Numbered from the stretch's first letter, positions 18,080 through 27,485 are shown. The stretch is 58,765 nt of DNA from an uncultured Prolixibacteraceae bacterium (GCA_913063265.1 CAJXZG010000023.1:1-58765); one strand, 5' to 3'. Notes: a model not told the origin generated them from the letters alone. Numbers and translations: made by a program.

Positions 18080-19267
18080 TTAAAAGCCGGTGAACTGTTT
18101 TTTGTATTCAGTATAAAACGGCATTATCCTATTCAGTTTTTCGCCTTTTTGTTTTTCCTCAAACATCCCGCCCATATAAAAACAGGTTGTACCGCCCGAT
18201 ACAATTCCCCATGAACATGCTTCTGTAAGATCGGAGGTGCGATCTTCATTTTGCAACTGTTTGGCTAACGAAGCAATTACGCCACCTGCAAAATTATCTC
18301 CACAACCGGTTGTGTCTCCCGAGTTATCGGTCTTTAATTTTTCTGTTACCAATTTGGAAACAGGCATTGTTGAATGCTCCAATGTTTTAAATAATTTTCC
18401 CAGCGAAAAAAGATGAACATTTTGGGCACCACAGGTAACAATTACTGAACCTGTTTTTCGTTCCTGAAAAAACTGCATTGCATCATTCAAATTTCCTTTA
18501 CCACTTAACCGAAGCGCTTCCTCTAAATCCGTCATCAATAAATCGATATTGGCATAACTTTCGTCACTATTTCCAAGAGGCCACTTTATATCCGGGGCTG
18601 CCTTTTCGTTTCTGAAATCGTAAACCGTATTTACAATGGTGATACAATTTTTTACTTTGGCCTTTTTGAGTAATTCGGTCAGGTTATCATGAATATTTGG
18701 AACCAGTGCGGTAGCTCCAAAAACTACAATGTCAGAATCGAAAAAGGCTTCATCAAGATTCTCAGGAGTAAAATCCCATGCTGCTCCAATGGAGTTAATA
18801 AACATTCGCTCCCCGTTTCCATTGTCGAAATCGTCATCGGAAAGTACCACAGTTGAAGGAGTTTCAGCGTTGGATTTTGTATAGTTGTCGGTATTGATTT
18901 TTGTTTTTTCAAGTAAGGATATGATAAAATTTCCATCATCATCATCGCCACGATTTCCATAAAAACAAAATTCTATATTATCATTATCCGTAATTTGAGA
19001 AGCGTGAATTAAGGAAACAATTGATGGCCCTCCTATATTAATTTTTACAGGCTGCTGATTATTGGTAAGTTTGGGTAAAGCGGTATTAAAATCTTCATTG
19101 GCAAACTTTTCAAACTCCTCTCTGAAAACCAGCTGTCCCGGCGTTAGTCCGCCATCGCCACTTTGTTTTGATAAAAAAGGCTGATAAGAATCGTTGCTAA
19201 ATGATACTTTATACAACCGATCGACGAGACTGCATCCTACACCCGATATTTTTATTTTTTTAGACAT
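18080..19267 (-). CDS. PfkB-family carbohydrate kinase
   Basis: A 395-residue ribokinase-fold sugar kinase. The C-terminal PfkB signature with the catalytic Asp reads GDTTGCGDNFAGG (residues about 315-327). The usual Ala before GD is Cys, a tolerated variation. The glycine-rich substrate region is INIGGPSIVSLIHAS. It is longer than typical fructokinases (about 300), with an extended N-terminal part. Its start overlaps the isomerase stop by 8 bp. Context suggests it phosphorylates the ketose made by the isomerase (fructose or xylulose-like), feeding the sugar into glycolysis. Substrate not determinable from sequence. Confidence 0.87.
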   Translation of the reverse strand: MSKKIKISGVGCSLVDRLYKVSFSNDSYQPFLSKQSGDGGLTPGQLVFREEFEKFANEDFNTALPKLTNNQQPVKINIGGPSIVSLIHASQITDNDNIEFCFYGNRGDDDDGNFIISLLEKTKINTDNYTKSNAETPSTVVLSDDDFDNGNGERMFINSIGAAWDFTPENLDEAFFDSDIVVFGATALVPNIHDNLTELLKKAKVKNCITIVNTVYDFRNEKAAPDIKWPLGNSDESYANIDLLMTDLEEALRLSGKGNLNDAMQFFQERKTGSVIVTCGAQNVHLFSLGKLFKTLEHSTMPVSKLVTEKLKTDNSGDTTGCGDNFAGGVIASLAKQLQNEDRTSDLTEACSWGIVSGGTTCFYMGGMFEEKQKGEKLNRIMPFYTEYKKQFTGF

Positions 19268-19934
19268 AATTTGGATAATCAGATACTAATAAATGAACAG
19301 GTTTTTCATCTTCAATAATTTCAGGAAATCTTCCTACCGGTGATTTAAAACGGTTATCAGTATTATCGTCGTTTACCGAACTAACCTCGCCAACCAAAAC
19401 TTTACCTTTCCCGGGTTCACCATAAAAGCGATGATAAATTCCCTGTTCAAGGCAAATACTTTCTCCGGGTTTTAAAGAAATTGTTTCTCCTGCTTTTAAA
19501 GTTTTAACTACTCCATCAATTTTAACTTGAAAATCATCCTGAGAAAAATTTTCTTCTTTGTCAGAACTGTAAAGTTCCATCATCAGGTTTCCTCCACCAC
19601 GATTAATAATATCCTCCATTTTATTCCAGTGAAAATGCATGGGTGTTTCCTGATTTTCTTCAACAATCATTATTTTTTCGGCATATTTTTTTTGATCGCG
19701 AATAGGATTTCCGTTCCTGATGGTAAACAATATCAGTCCTTGTTTATTAAAATCGCCACTTCCAAAATCAGTTAAATCCCAACCCAGCATATTATCAAAA
19801 ACTTCCTGACAACTATCTTTATTCTCTTTCCATTGCTCAGGATTCCAATAAGCCCAAAGTGGAAGCTTAAAGTTCATACTATCGAAAAAAACGATAGAAT
19901 TATTTATTAGTTGATTGATGTCACTGCGTTTCAT
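19260..19934 (-). CDS. D-lyxose/D-mannose isomerase (cupin type)
   Basis: A 224-residue cupin-fold aldose-ketose isomerase of the D-lyxose isomerase family (EC 5.3.1.15), cytoplasmic. Metal ligands are visible in TPMHFHWNKMEDII (His100/His102/Glu107 by approximate count) and in GIYHRFY near residue 168. Characterised relatives convert D-lyxose to D-xylulose and D-mannose to D-fructose. Next to mannosidase-family genes, mannose is the likely physiological substrate (inference). The start overlaps the upstream glycosidase stop by 4 bp, and its own stop overlaps the PfkB start by 8 bp, so expression is coupled. Confidence 0.9.
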   Translation of the reverse strand: MKRSDINQLINNSIVFFDSMNFKLPLWAYWNPEQWKENKDSCQEVFDNMLGWDLTDFGSGDFNKQGLILFTIRNGNPIRDQKKYAEKIMIVEENQETPMHFHWNKMEDIINRGGGNLMMELYSSDKEENFSQDDFQVKIDGVVKTLKAGETISLKPGESICLEQGIYHRFYGEPGKGKVLVGEVSSVNDDNTDNRFKSPVGRFPEIIEDEKPVHLLVSDYPNYV

Positions 19935-22480
19935 TTTGAGTATTTTATAAATTTTAATTTTTCAATTTGATGACCATCTTCAAACATGATAAAGTAAATT
20001 CCATTGCTAAAGTCAGAAACATTTATTTCCAAATCGGAACTGCTAATATTCTTTTGAACCAAAACCGAACCATGCATATTTAGAATCGTTAATTTACCCC
20101 GATTTTTATTTGTTACTCTAACTTTCAAAAGTTCATTCACCTGGTTTTGTTTTAGTTGCAGAATTCTGGTTGATGTTTTGTTTTCCAAATTCCAATTTGA
20201 TAGTGGTATTTCTGCAATATTTACCGTGTAATCTTCTACTTCGCCAATTTCGAAAATTTCGCAGGGCTGACCAATTATTTCTGATTGTTTCATGGAAATC
20301 CGCATGCGTGTTTTACCGGTTTTTGTTTCACCTCCGGGTATTGTAATCGAGCCATTAATATCGATCCCTGTTTTATTATTTATTACTTGTTCTTCGACCT
20401 CAAAAGCCCCGTTCTGGTTGTAATCTATCCATACATTCCATTGGCAGTTCGTTTTGTTTCCCACCGTGCTGCCCTGTGTAAAATTGTATTTCGTTAAGTT
20501 GGTTTTTGTTAATTCTATGGTTTGTGAAGTATGTTCACCAAAACCGTTGTCCTTGTTGCTGGTGTATTTAAAATCGTCAATGGAAATACTTTCAATAAAC
20601 AAGTGGTTGTCAGTATTTTCAGTGCCTTTCGACTGACAATAAATATCGTTATAATCCGAAGCCACAAATTCCAAGTAATCAATATTAAAGAGGTCAGATT
20701 CCGCATCGAATTGAATGATGTTTTTACCTTTTGGAATTTCAATCTTTCCTAAAGAAACAACCACAAAATTTTCCCAGCCCTGTGTACTAAAAAAGGAATA
20801 TTCAGGAGTAATCAAATCATTGGTTAAATGAAGCCGGAACCGGTTGTCGTTGTTTATCGAAGCTACCCTTGCGTAAACCATATATGTTGTATCTGCACCT
20901 GTAATATCTGAATAATTCATCCATTCATCGGGCCAAATCCAACCCACGTTAAATCCACCATAAGGCAGTGCCGAAATCCCAATGTCATCATCTCGATAGG
21001 CTCCACCTTCGTTGCCGGGAGTGTGGTCATTGTAACTAACTCCGGGACCACCTGTATCGTAATCTTCCAGTTCAATTTTAAAATGTAAGGGATCTGAATT
21101 TCCACCTTTGTAACTTAACGAAATATTGTCGGAGTAAAGTTCAAATTCTGAAATATTATTGGCGTCATTTTTTTCTTTCACCTGATGAAGATTATCCGCA
21201 AAAACTTTTACAAAAACCGGTTCGGAATTCACTACAAAAACTGTGTCCATTTCAATCACTGTTTTTTCACCAATCCCTAAAGTTTTAAGTTCTGCATTTT
21301 CAATAATTTGAGAAATTTTATTGACTTCAAAAAGTACATTTGATTTTTCCGTGGTTGCCAAATCACCTGCATTGATTATCGAAGCAAGAATTCTTGCTGT
21401 GTCCCCTTTTGACGGATGTGCAGGAAACATCCAAACCGAATCGATCTGAAGATCAGCTCCCGAATTTAGCTCATTGCTTAATTCTTTGTACCTGAACCAT
21501 GCAGGCTTGTACACCGGGACAGAGTTTTCCGTATCACGCTGAACCAGGCTAAAATAGTTGTGGTCGGCAGTCGTTTCCGGTGTTCCGAAGTAAGTATATT
21601 TAAACTGAAAAAATCTTTCAATGCGAGGATGTTGATGCGCCGCCCTAACATAGTTCTCAAGGATATTCGCATTTTCTTCGGGATCCGATTTTTTGGTTCC
21701 CAACTCTGTTATCCAAATTGGTTTTAACGTATCGCCATATTTGTTCATGGTATTGATAACCACATCTTCAATATTGAAATTGAAATACTCTTCAGTATAA
21801 GTATAATAAGGGTGAATCGACATTACATCGTAAGGATAGTGACCATGCTTTTCTTTAAAATTGTTCCATTCATTGCTGGAAAATAATTCCTTTACCCACT
21901 CACGTGCAGCCGGATTCGATCTTTGGGGATGAAATGCACCAACGGCATCAATCCCTCCAAAAACAATAGTAGCCGTAGTATCCCATTTTTCGGTGTATTT
22001 AAACTTTGAGTAAACAGAGTCCAGTAACAAAGCATATTCGTGAGGTTTTAAAAACCATACTCCGTTTTGTTCGTTCCAAATTTCCCAGGAATGTACTCCC
22101 CGTTCGCGAAAATAAGGGACTGCATTTTTTAGTTCGTCAACTAATTCCATTGAATTTGTATAGTGGTCAATCCAACCCCAGGGCTGTTCGTAGGGTTCTT
22201 TTTCAGAGGGATAAGATTCATAAGAAACCAACATCATCACATCGATTCCTAATTGATTGCAGGTTTCTATAATATCATCATAATCGCTGTATTGGTGCTT
22301 TTGTTGAAGATGAATACGAATGGTTTGTAAACCTATTTCTTTATAATAACTCAGTTCATCCTTATCAATATGAGTTGAAAAAGTTGGAGAAATCCCGAAA
22401 AAACGGGTTTTTGAAACTTGAGCATTTGTAATGGTAATCGTATGTAATAGAAGAAAAAAAATAAAAGTTTTTAAATTCAT
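19931..22480 (-). CDS. Multidomain clan-A glycoside hydrolase with GEVED and T9SS sorting domains
   Basis: An 849-residue secreted protein, signal peptide to about residue 20 (ITNAQ). Residues 25-340 form a GH39/GH5-like TIM barrel with putative acid/base Glu137 in WEIWNEQN and nucleophile Glu259 in WITELGT. About 355-440 is a CARDB-like Ig segment. About 465-610 is a carbohydrate-binding beta-sandwich (YDTGGPGVSYNDHTPGNEGG). About 645-755 is a GEVED domain (WNVWIDYNQNGAFEVEEQV). The last 75 residues are a type A T9SS sorting domain (NGIYFIMFEDG). It should be exported and surface-anchored. First gene of the five-gene operon. Specificity unknown. Confidence 0.85.
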   Translation of the reverse strand: MNLKTFIFFLLLHTITITNAQVSKTRFFGISPTFSTHIDKDELSYYKEIGLQTIRIHLQQKHQYSDYDDIIETCNQLGIDVMMLVSYESYPSEKEPYEQPWGWIDHYTNSMELVDELKNAVPYFRERGVHSWEIWNEQNGVWFLKPHEYALLLDSVYSKFKYTEKWDTTATIVFGGIDAVGAFHPQRSNPAAREWVKELFSSNEWNNFKEKHGHYPYDVMSIHPYYTYTEEYFNFNIEDVVINTMNKYGDTLKPIWITELGTKKSDPEENANILENYVRAAHQHPRIERFFQFKYTYFGTPETTADHNYFSLVQRDTENSVPVYKPAWFRYKELSNELNSGADLQIDSVWMFPAHPSKGDTARILASIINAGDLATTEKSNVLFEVNKISQIIENAELKTLGIGEKTVIEMDTVFVVNSEPVFVKVFADNLHQVKEKNDANNISEFELYSDNISLSYKGGNSDPLHFKIELEDYDTGGPGVSYNDHTPGNEGGAYRDDDIGISALPYGGFNVGWIWPDEWMNYSDITGADTTYMVYARVASINNDNRFRLHLTNDLITPEYSFFSTQGWENFVVVSLGKIEIPKGKNIIQFDAESDLFNIDYLEFVASDYNDIYCQSKGTENTDNHLFIESISIDDFKYTSNKDNGFGEHTSQTIELTKTNLTKYNFTQGSTVGNKTNCQWNVWIDYNQNGAFEVEEQVINNKTGIDINGSITIPGGETKTGKTRMRISMKQSEIIGQPCEIFEIGEVEDYTVNIAEIPLSNWNLENKTSTRILQLKQNQVNELLKVRVTNKNRGKLTILNMHGSVLVQKNISSSDLEINVSDFSNGIYFIMFEDGHQIEKLKFIKYSK

Positions 22481-22796
22481 TTGATTTAATTAATGGTATT
22501 AAATAAGTGAAAATTAAAATCCAAAATTATAATTTAATTCAAAAAATAAACTATTAAAACGATTTAAATTTTAAATATGGCTGTTTTTAGAATCTTATAA
22601 ATTGAATAATACTCAGATAATAAGTTATTTAGGTTTAAATTTTTAATATGATTTTATTTAAATGTATTTATGGAAATATTAAAATATTCTATTTTTGAAA
22701 AATATTAAGTTGTTTAGTTTTTATAATTGTATCTTTAGGACCTTTAACGGATTAGTTAATTTTATTTTCATTTAAGAAAAGGTTGAGATTAATGCA
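22481..22796. promoter_or_regulatory. Divergent promoter region of the glycan operon and lacI, with a dyad motif
   Basis: This 316-bp gap contains no gene and is very AT-rich. It must hold promoters for the minus-strand operon and the plus-strand LacI gene. At 22554-22580 a motif with arms TTAAAA and TTTTAA around CGATTTAAA, ending ATATGG, closely matches a sequence upstream of the second GH92 gene (23883-23908). The CG-containing dyad is what a LacI-family operator would look like. A weak TATCTTTA box lies at 22730-22737. Confidence 0.55.
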
Positions 22797-23846
22797 ATGA
22801 AAAAAACATCGCTTAAGGATATAGCATCACAACTGGGGGTTTCGCCAACCTTGGTTTCATTTGTTCTGAATGATCGGGGTGATGAAAAAGGGGTAAGTAA
22901 AGAGACGCAAAAGAGGGTTAAAACTCTGGCACGAAAACTCAATTTTAAGCCTAATGTGCTTGCAAGAAGTTTGCGTACCGGAAGTTCAAAAACTATTGGA
23001 TTGATTATTGCCGACATTTCCAATAATTTTTATGCTGTGATTGCAAAAAGTATTGAAGACCAGGCTTCTTTATATGGTTATAATGTGATATTTATGAATT
23101 CAGAAGAAGATTCTGTTAAAGAGAGAAAGATGGTTGATTTGCTGATTGACAGAGGTGTGGATGGTCTGATAATTGCCAGTACTTCCCATGGACGTGAAGA
23201 TATGCGCAAGCTTCGTGATAGTAAAATTCCTTTTGTTCTTATTGACAGATATATTCCAGGTGTAAAAACAAGTTATGTAATTGTTGATAATTATCAGGGT
23301 GCTTTTGATATGACTAATCATTTGTTGTCCACGGGGAAAAGCAAGGTTGCTTTGCTATATGTTACTCCATCGCATTTGACAACGATGAAGAGTCGGATAC
23401 TTGGTTATAAAGATGCGCTGAGAAAGCATGGTGTTGCTGTTAACAAAAGGCTGATTCGGGAAATTCGGCATGATGAGATTTCTGAGAAGATGGCGCTGGA
23501 ATTAAAAGAACTGGTATTGGAGGAAAATATTCAATCCATCTTTTTTCTAAATAATAAGCTGGCAACAGCCGGACTGGAATTACTTAATAAGTTTGATTTA
23601 AGAATCCCTCAGGATATTTCGATAGCTGCCTTTGATGATATTGATCTTTTCAGGTTTTCTTATCCTACGATTACTTCGGTTATTCAGCCTAAAGTGAAAA
23701 TTGGGGAAAAAGCATTTGAAATATTGTTTGAGAAAATTAAAGGGGGAGAAAGTACCTCTGAAGTCAGGCAAATCGTTCTTCCTGTTGAATTGGCGGTGAG
23801 GGATTCATGTGGCAGCAATATGGCAAAAAGACTAAGTGGATTGTAG
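22797..23846 (+). CDS. LacI-family transcriptional regulator
   Basis: A 349-residue repressor/activator. The N-terminal helix-turn-helix is TSLKDIASQLGVSPTLVSFVLNDRG, followed by the hinge helix region KPNVLARSLRTGSSKTIGLIIADISNNFYAVIAKSIE and a periplasmic-binding-protein-like effector domain ending with AAFDDIDLFRFSYPTITSV and the usual C-terminal dimer segment. It sits between the minus-strand glycan operon and the second GH92 gene, so it likely controls both in response to a released sugar. A shared dyad motif in front of both supports this. Effector unknown. Confidence 0.93.
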   Translation: MKKTSLKDIASQLGVSPTLVSFVLNDRGDEKGVSKETQKRVKTLARKLNFKPNVLARSLRTGSSKTIGLIIADISNNFYAVIAKSIEDQASLYGYNVIFMNSEEDSVKERKMVDLLIDRGVDGLIIASTSHGREDMRKLRDSKIPFVLIDRYIPGVKTSYVIVDNYQGAFDMTNHLLSTGKSKVALLYVTPSHLTTMKSRILGYKDALRKHGVAVNKRLIREIRHDEISEKMALELKELVLEENIQSIFFLNNKLATAGLELLNKFDLRIPQDISIAAFDDIDLFRFSYPTITSVIQPKVKIGEKAFEILFEKIKGGESTSEVRQIVLPVELAVRDSCGSNMAKRLSGL

Positions 23847-23882
23847 TGTTTTAAGCTTCTGTATGTTTTTGATAAAAAATAC

Positions 23883-23908
23883 TAAAACGATTAAATGTTT
23901 TAATATGG
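23883..23908. promoter_or_regulatory. Candidate LacI operator upstream of second GH92 gene
   Basis: A perfect inverted repeat TAAAAC, 8 nt, GTTTTA is followed by ATATGG. The sequence differs from the motif at 22554-22580 at only a few positions. It lies about 135 bp before the GH92 gene and just behind lacI, so it may serve the GH92 promoter. Confidence 0.5.
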
Positions 23909-24041
23909 TTTTAAAATGCAGATTATAAGTAAATTATTGTGTTGTATTGTTAATTTATAAAAACAGATGTTATAAAAATTGACCTTTTGTGTAATTATAT
24001 TAATATTAAATGGTCAGATAGTATAAGGCTCTTAATTGCAA

Positions 24042-26342
24042 ATGACAAAACCAATGGAAAATCTAAAAAAACCAAACCAGAATTCTTCTATCTTGAATAA
24101 AACAGTTATTGTATATTGTTTTCTTTTTATCCTTATCTATTCATGTTCGTTGCCAAAGGAGGAAAAGAAGGATTTTGTGGATTATGTAAATCCTTATATG
24201 GGAAATATAAGTCACCTGCTGGTGCCAACTTATCCTACCATTCATTTGCCCAACAGTTTCTTGCGGGTCTATCCAAACCGGTCTGATTATACCGGAGATT
24301 TATTAAACGGTCTTCCTGTAATTGTTGTAAATCACAGGTTTCGTTCTGCTTTTACTTTAAGCCCTTTTAATGAAATAACTACAGTTAATCCGGTTATTAA
24401 TTACAGTTACGATCGAGAAAAAATAACACCATATTCATACCAGGTATTTCTTGATGAGCAGGAAATAGAAATAGATTATGCCGTTTCCCATCAGTCGGCA
24501 TTGTACCGGATTAGCTTCGAAAAAGGAGGCGAAAATTATATACTGTTAAGTACAGAAAATGGAATGTTGAGCTGGGATGGTGAGGCGATTTCCGGATATC
24601 AAATCATCGATAACAATAACAAGGTGTTTGTTTATTTGAAGCCTGAATTTCAGCCAGAAAAAATCAATGCTCTTGAAATGGGAGAATTGAATCAGGGAAA
24701 ATCTGCTAAAGGCAGGAATGCAGGTATTGTAATGCAATTCAATAAAAAAAATGATGAAATAAATATTAGATATGGAATTTCATTTATCGATATTGAACAG
24801 GCCAGGCGAAACATGGTGCGGGAAGTTGAGGGGGTAGCTTATGACAAATTGGTCGAATTAGGCAGAAATATCTGGAATAAGGCATTGGGGAAAATCGAAG
24901 TATCAGGAGGGAATGAAAAGGACAGAAAAGTTTTTTACACTTCGTTGTACAGATGTTATGAAAGGCCGGTTTGTGTCTCGGAAGAGGGAAGATATTACAG
25001 TCCGTTTGATAGAAAAGTACACGATGATTTAGGGCGCAGATTTTACACAGACGATTGGATTTGGGATACCTACCAGGCACATCATCCTTTGAGGATTTTA
25101 ATTGATCATCAAATGGAAGAAGATATACTGAACTCTTATGTTTTAATGGCGGAACAATCGGAAAACCTCTGGATGCCAACCTTTCCAAGAATTACAGGTG
25201 ATTTGAGGGGAATGGACTCAAATCACGGAGTTGCAACAATTTTAGACGCGTACAAAAAAGGATTATCAAATTTCGATTTGGAAACTGCTTATGACGCGTG
25301 TAAAGGTGCGGTTCTGGAAAAATCACTTTCGCCATGGTCGGCTAAACCTGCCGGAAAGTTAGATGAGTTTTATAAAGAACACGGTTATATTCCTGAATTA
25401 AAAGAAGGTGAGCTTGAAACCCATCCGGAAGTAAATCCTACAGAAAGAAGACAATCCGTAACTGTAACTTTGGGTACTTCATTTGATGAATGGTGTTTGT
25501 CGCAAATGGCAAAAGAATTGGAATTAAAGGAAGATTATAAATATTTTGCAAAAGGAGCTTTAAACTATCGAAATCTGTTTAACCCTGAAACTAAACTTTT
25601 TCACCCAAAAGATGTGGATGGGAACTTTTTGCCAAATGTAAATTATGAAATGCCCGGAAAACCGGAAGCCCGAGGATATTATGGCGAGAACAATGCCTGG
25701 GTTTACAGTTTTGATGTAAAACACAATATCCCGGATTTAATCGATTTGATGGGTGGAAATGACAGTTTTACCAATCAATTGGATAAAATGTTCGCCAAAC
25801 CTCTGGGAATGACGAAATTTCATTTTTACAGAAATATGCCCGATCATACCGGTAATGTTGGCCAGTTCTCAATGGGTAACGAACCTTCATTTCATATTCC
25901 TTATTTGTACAATTATGCAGGACAATCCTGGAAAACCCAGAAACGAATCAGAAGTTTATTAAATCAGTGGTTTCGTGATGATTTAATGGGAGTGCCCGGA
26001 GATGAAGATGGTGGTGGAATGTCGGCTTTTGTGGTTTTTTCGTTGATGGGGATTTATCCTGTTACTCCGGGAATTCCGGAATATACAATAGGAAGCCCCG
26101 CTTTTGAAAGTGTCAAAATTCATTTGTCGAATGGAAATACTTTTGAGATTGATGCAACAAATTTAAATCATGAGAATAAATATATACAGTCTGCAAGAAT
26201 TAGTGGCAACGATTTGAATTCACCCTGGATTCAGCATAACGAATTAATAAATGGAGGGAAACTTGCACTGAATATGGGGAATCGGGCTAACCGGGAATGG
26301 GGATTAAATCGCTCTCGCAATGAAGCAGAGTCGCAAAAGTAA
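24042..26342 (+). CDS. Divergent GH92-like glycosidase lipoprotein (second copy)
   Basis: Paralogue of the GH92-like gene at 12646, 766 residues from the ATG at 24042 (another ATG at 24054). Lipoprotein signal with lipobox LIYSC (Cys35). The mature part starts DYVNPYMGN, with PTYPTIHLPNSFLRVYPNR, then DEFYKEHGYIPEL, GNEPSFHIPYLYNYAGQSWKTQKRIR, and the altered base loop PGDEDGGGMSAFVVFSLMG. Both copies share these departures from canonical GH92, so they form one subgroup. It is probably outer-membrane or periplasm anchored and acts on oligosaccharides from the surface glycosidase and sialidase. A candidate LacI operator precedes it. Confidence 0.87.
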   Translation: MTKPMENLKKPNQNSSILNKTVIVYCFLFILIYSCSLPKEEKKDFVDYVNPYMGNISHLLVPTYPTIHLPNSFLRVYPNRSDYTGDLLNGLPVIVVNHRFRSAFTLSPFNEITTVNPVINYSYDREKITPYSYQVFLDEQEIEIDYAVSHQSALYRISFEKGGENYILLSTENGMLSWDGEAISGYQIIDNNNKVFVYLKPEFQPEKINALEMGELNQGKSAKGRNAGIVMQFNKKNDEINIRYGISFIDIEQARRNMVREVEGVAYDKLVELGRNIWNKALGKIEVSGGNEKDRKVFYTSLYRCYERPVCVSEEGRYYSPFDRKVHDDLGRRFYTDDWIWDTYQAHHPLRILIDHQMEEDILNSYVLMAEQSENLWMPTFPRITGDLRGMDSNHGVATILDAYKKGLSNFDLETAYDACKGAVLEKSLSPWSAKPAGKLDEFYKEHGYIPELKEGELETHPEVNPTERRQSVTVTLGTSFDEWCLSQMAKELELKEDYKYFAKGALNYRNLFNPETKLFHPKDVDGNFLPNVNYEMPGKPEARGYYGENNAWVYSFDVKHNIPDLIDLMGGNDSFTNQLDKMFAKPLGMTKFHFYRNMPDHTGNVGQFSMGNEPSFHIPYLYNYAGQSWKTQKRIRSLLNQWFRDDLMGVPGDEDGGGMSAFVVFSLMGIYPVTPGIPEYTIGSPAFESVKIHLSNGNTFEIDATNLNHENKYIQSARISGNDLNSPWIQHNELINGGKLALNMGNRANREWGLNRSRNEAESQK

Positions 26343-26365
26343 TTGCATGGTGCCTTTTCGGGATC

Positions 26366-26881
26366 TTAATCTATACCCATTTTCTCCTTAACCATCGGAA
26401 GGATATCTGTGCTTTCCCGCGATTTGTATGCCAGCAATTGTGTTCCTGAATCAAAGACATAAATTAATCCTTGTTCCCTCGCAACGGTTTCAATTGTTTT
26501 GTTAGCTTTTTCAAAAATTGGTGTTAAAAGTTCCTGGTATCTTTGTGATGCCTGCTGTTCTGCACTGGTTCTAAAATTATTCAATCTCTTTTGGAGATCC
26601 TGTAATTCTTCCAGCTTGGCATTGCGTTTCACCACGGATGGATCGTTGTTAAACTGTTCTAACTCCATAAGTTTGGTATTATAATCCTCCTGCATTTCTG
26701 CCAGCACCTCTTCCAGCTCATTTTGAAAATTGGCGAACTCTTCTTCTGCTGTGGCTTTCTCAGGCATGATCTGGATCAGTGCTCCAAAATCTATGTGGCC
26801 AAATTTTACGGTGTGAGAAAAAGCGAAATTTGTGCCGGAAATAACAAGTAAAAAAACAAAAACTTTTAAAATATTATTCAT
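26366..26881 (-). CDS. OmpH/Skp-family periplasmic chaperone-like protein
   Basis: A 171-residue exported protein from the ATG at 26881 (another ATG four codons upstream). Signal peptide NNILKVFVFLLVISGTNFAFS. The mature protein begins KFGHIDFGALIQIMPE, the usual first strand of Bacteroidota OmpH proteins, then has a long coiled coil (residues about 40-125, rich in Glu/Gln/Leu) and a C-terminal strand GLIYVFDSGTQLLAY. Skp-like proteins hold unfolded outer-membrane proteins in the periplasm. It is convergent with the GH92 gene (23-bp gap) and unrelated to that operon. Confidence 0.88.
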   Translation of the reverse strand: MNNILKVFVFLLVISGTNFAFSHTVKFGHIDFGALIQIMPEKATAEEEFANFQNELEEVLAEMQEDYNTKLMELEQFNNDPSVVKRNAKLEELQDLQKRLNNFRTSAEQQASQRYQELLTPIFEKANKTIETVAREQGLIYVFDSGTQLLAYKSRESTDILPMVKEKMGID

Positions 26882-27042
26882 TGTAACATACATTTATAAA
26901 ATTCTGCAATTGTAATAAATTGTGATGTTTTTCAAACAATAAGCATGACATATTTTTTACCTTGTTGAAAATTTGGATATCATATTCCCGATTTTTAAAC
27001 TTTTTTCATCAAATGAAGTCTAAAGTATTTCTATGTTAAAGC

Positions 27043-27459
27043 ATGAAAAATAATTTCATCATAAAAATTTTAAACTGGTTAAAATCGACTGAATTATTCG
27101 CTCGACCTTCACAACAAATTCCGGCAAAATGGAATCTGGAGGAATACTATCTTGATACCGATCAGGAATTGGTTCATGTTACCGGCTTACAATTAAAAGA
27201 AAAAAAACAGTTTTTCAGCATTGAATTTTTTGAAGACAACAGCTATCAACATCAAAATAATTTGAAAGTACCTGTTGTGAAAAATATACAAAATGGAGAA
27301 TGGGTAATTTCAAGGAATTATATCAAATTGAATTCTTCTGAAGGGAATGAAGCCTTGATCGAGTTTCAATTTGCAATTGTAAAAGAGCAGTTGAAATTAT
27401 TAAAAAAAGATTCAGAGGGAAGAATTGAATTCTTTGGAATCTTTCATCAGGTAAGTTGA
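27043..27459 (+). CDS. Hypothetical protein, lipocalin-like strand pattern
   Basis: A 138-residue protein I do not recognise. It has no clear signal peptide; the N-terminus is moderately hydrophobic (IIKILNWL). The body alternates short beta-prone stretches (YYLDTDQELVHVTGLQLKEKKQFFSIEFFEDNSYQH, EWVISRNYIKLNS, ALIEFQFAIVKEQLKLLKKD). This pattern and the position beside a lipocalin-like gene suggest a small beta-barrel or ligand-binding protein. It precedes the next gene by 43 bp, but that gene has its own promoter overlapping this gene's stop codon. Confidence 0.6.
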   Translation: MKNNFIIKILNWLKSTELFARPSQQIPAKWNLEEYYLDTDQELVHVTGLQLKEKKQFFSIEFFEDNSYQHQNNLKVPVVKNIQNGEWVISRNYIKLNSSEGNEALIEFQFAIVKEQLKLLKKDSEGRIEFFGIFHQVS

Positions 27460-27485
27460 AGCTTTAAAAAAATCTCCTATTTTTG
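27456..27485 (+). promoter_or_regulatory. Bacteroidota-type promoter
   Basis: TTG (27456-27458) is followed after exactly 19 nt by TATTTTTG (27478-27485), which matches TAnnTTTG. It overlaps the stop codon of the preceding gene and lies 18 bp before the ATG at 27503, giving a very short 5' leader, or a longer one if the internal ATG at 27512 is used. Confidence 0.55.
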
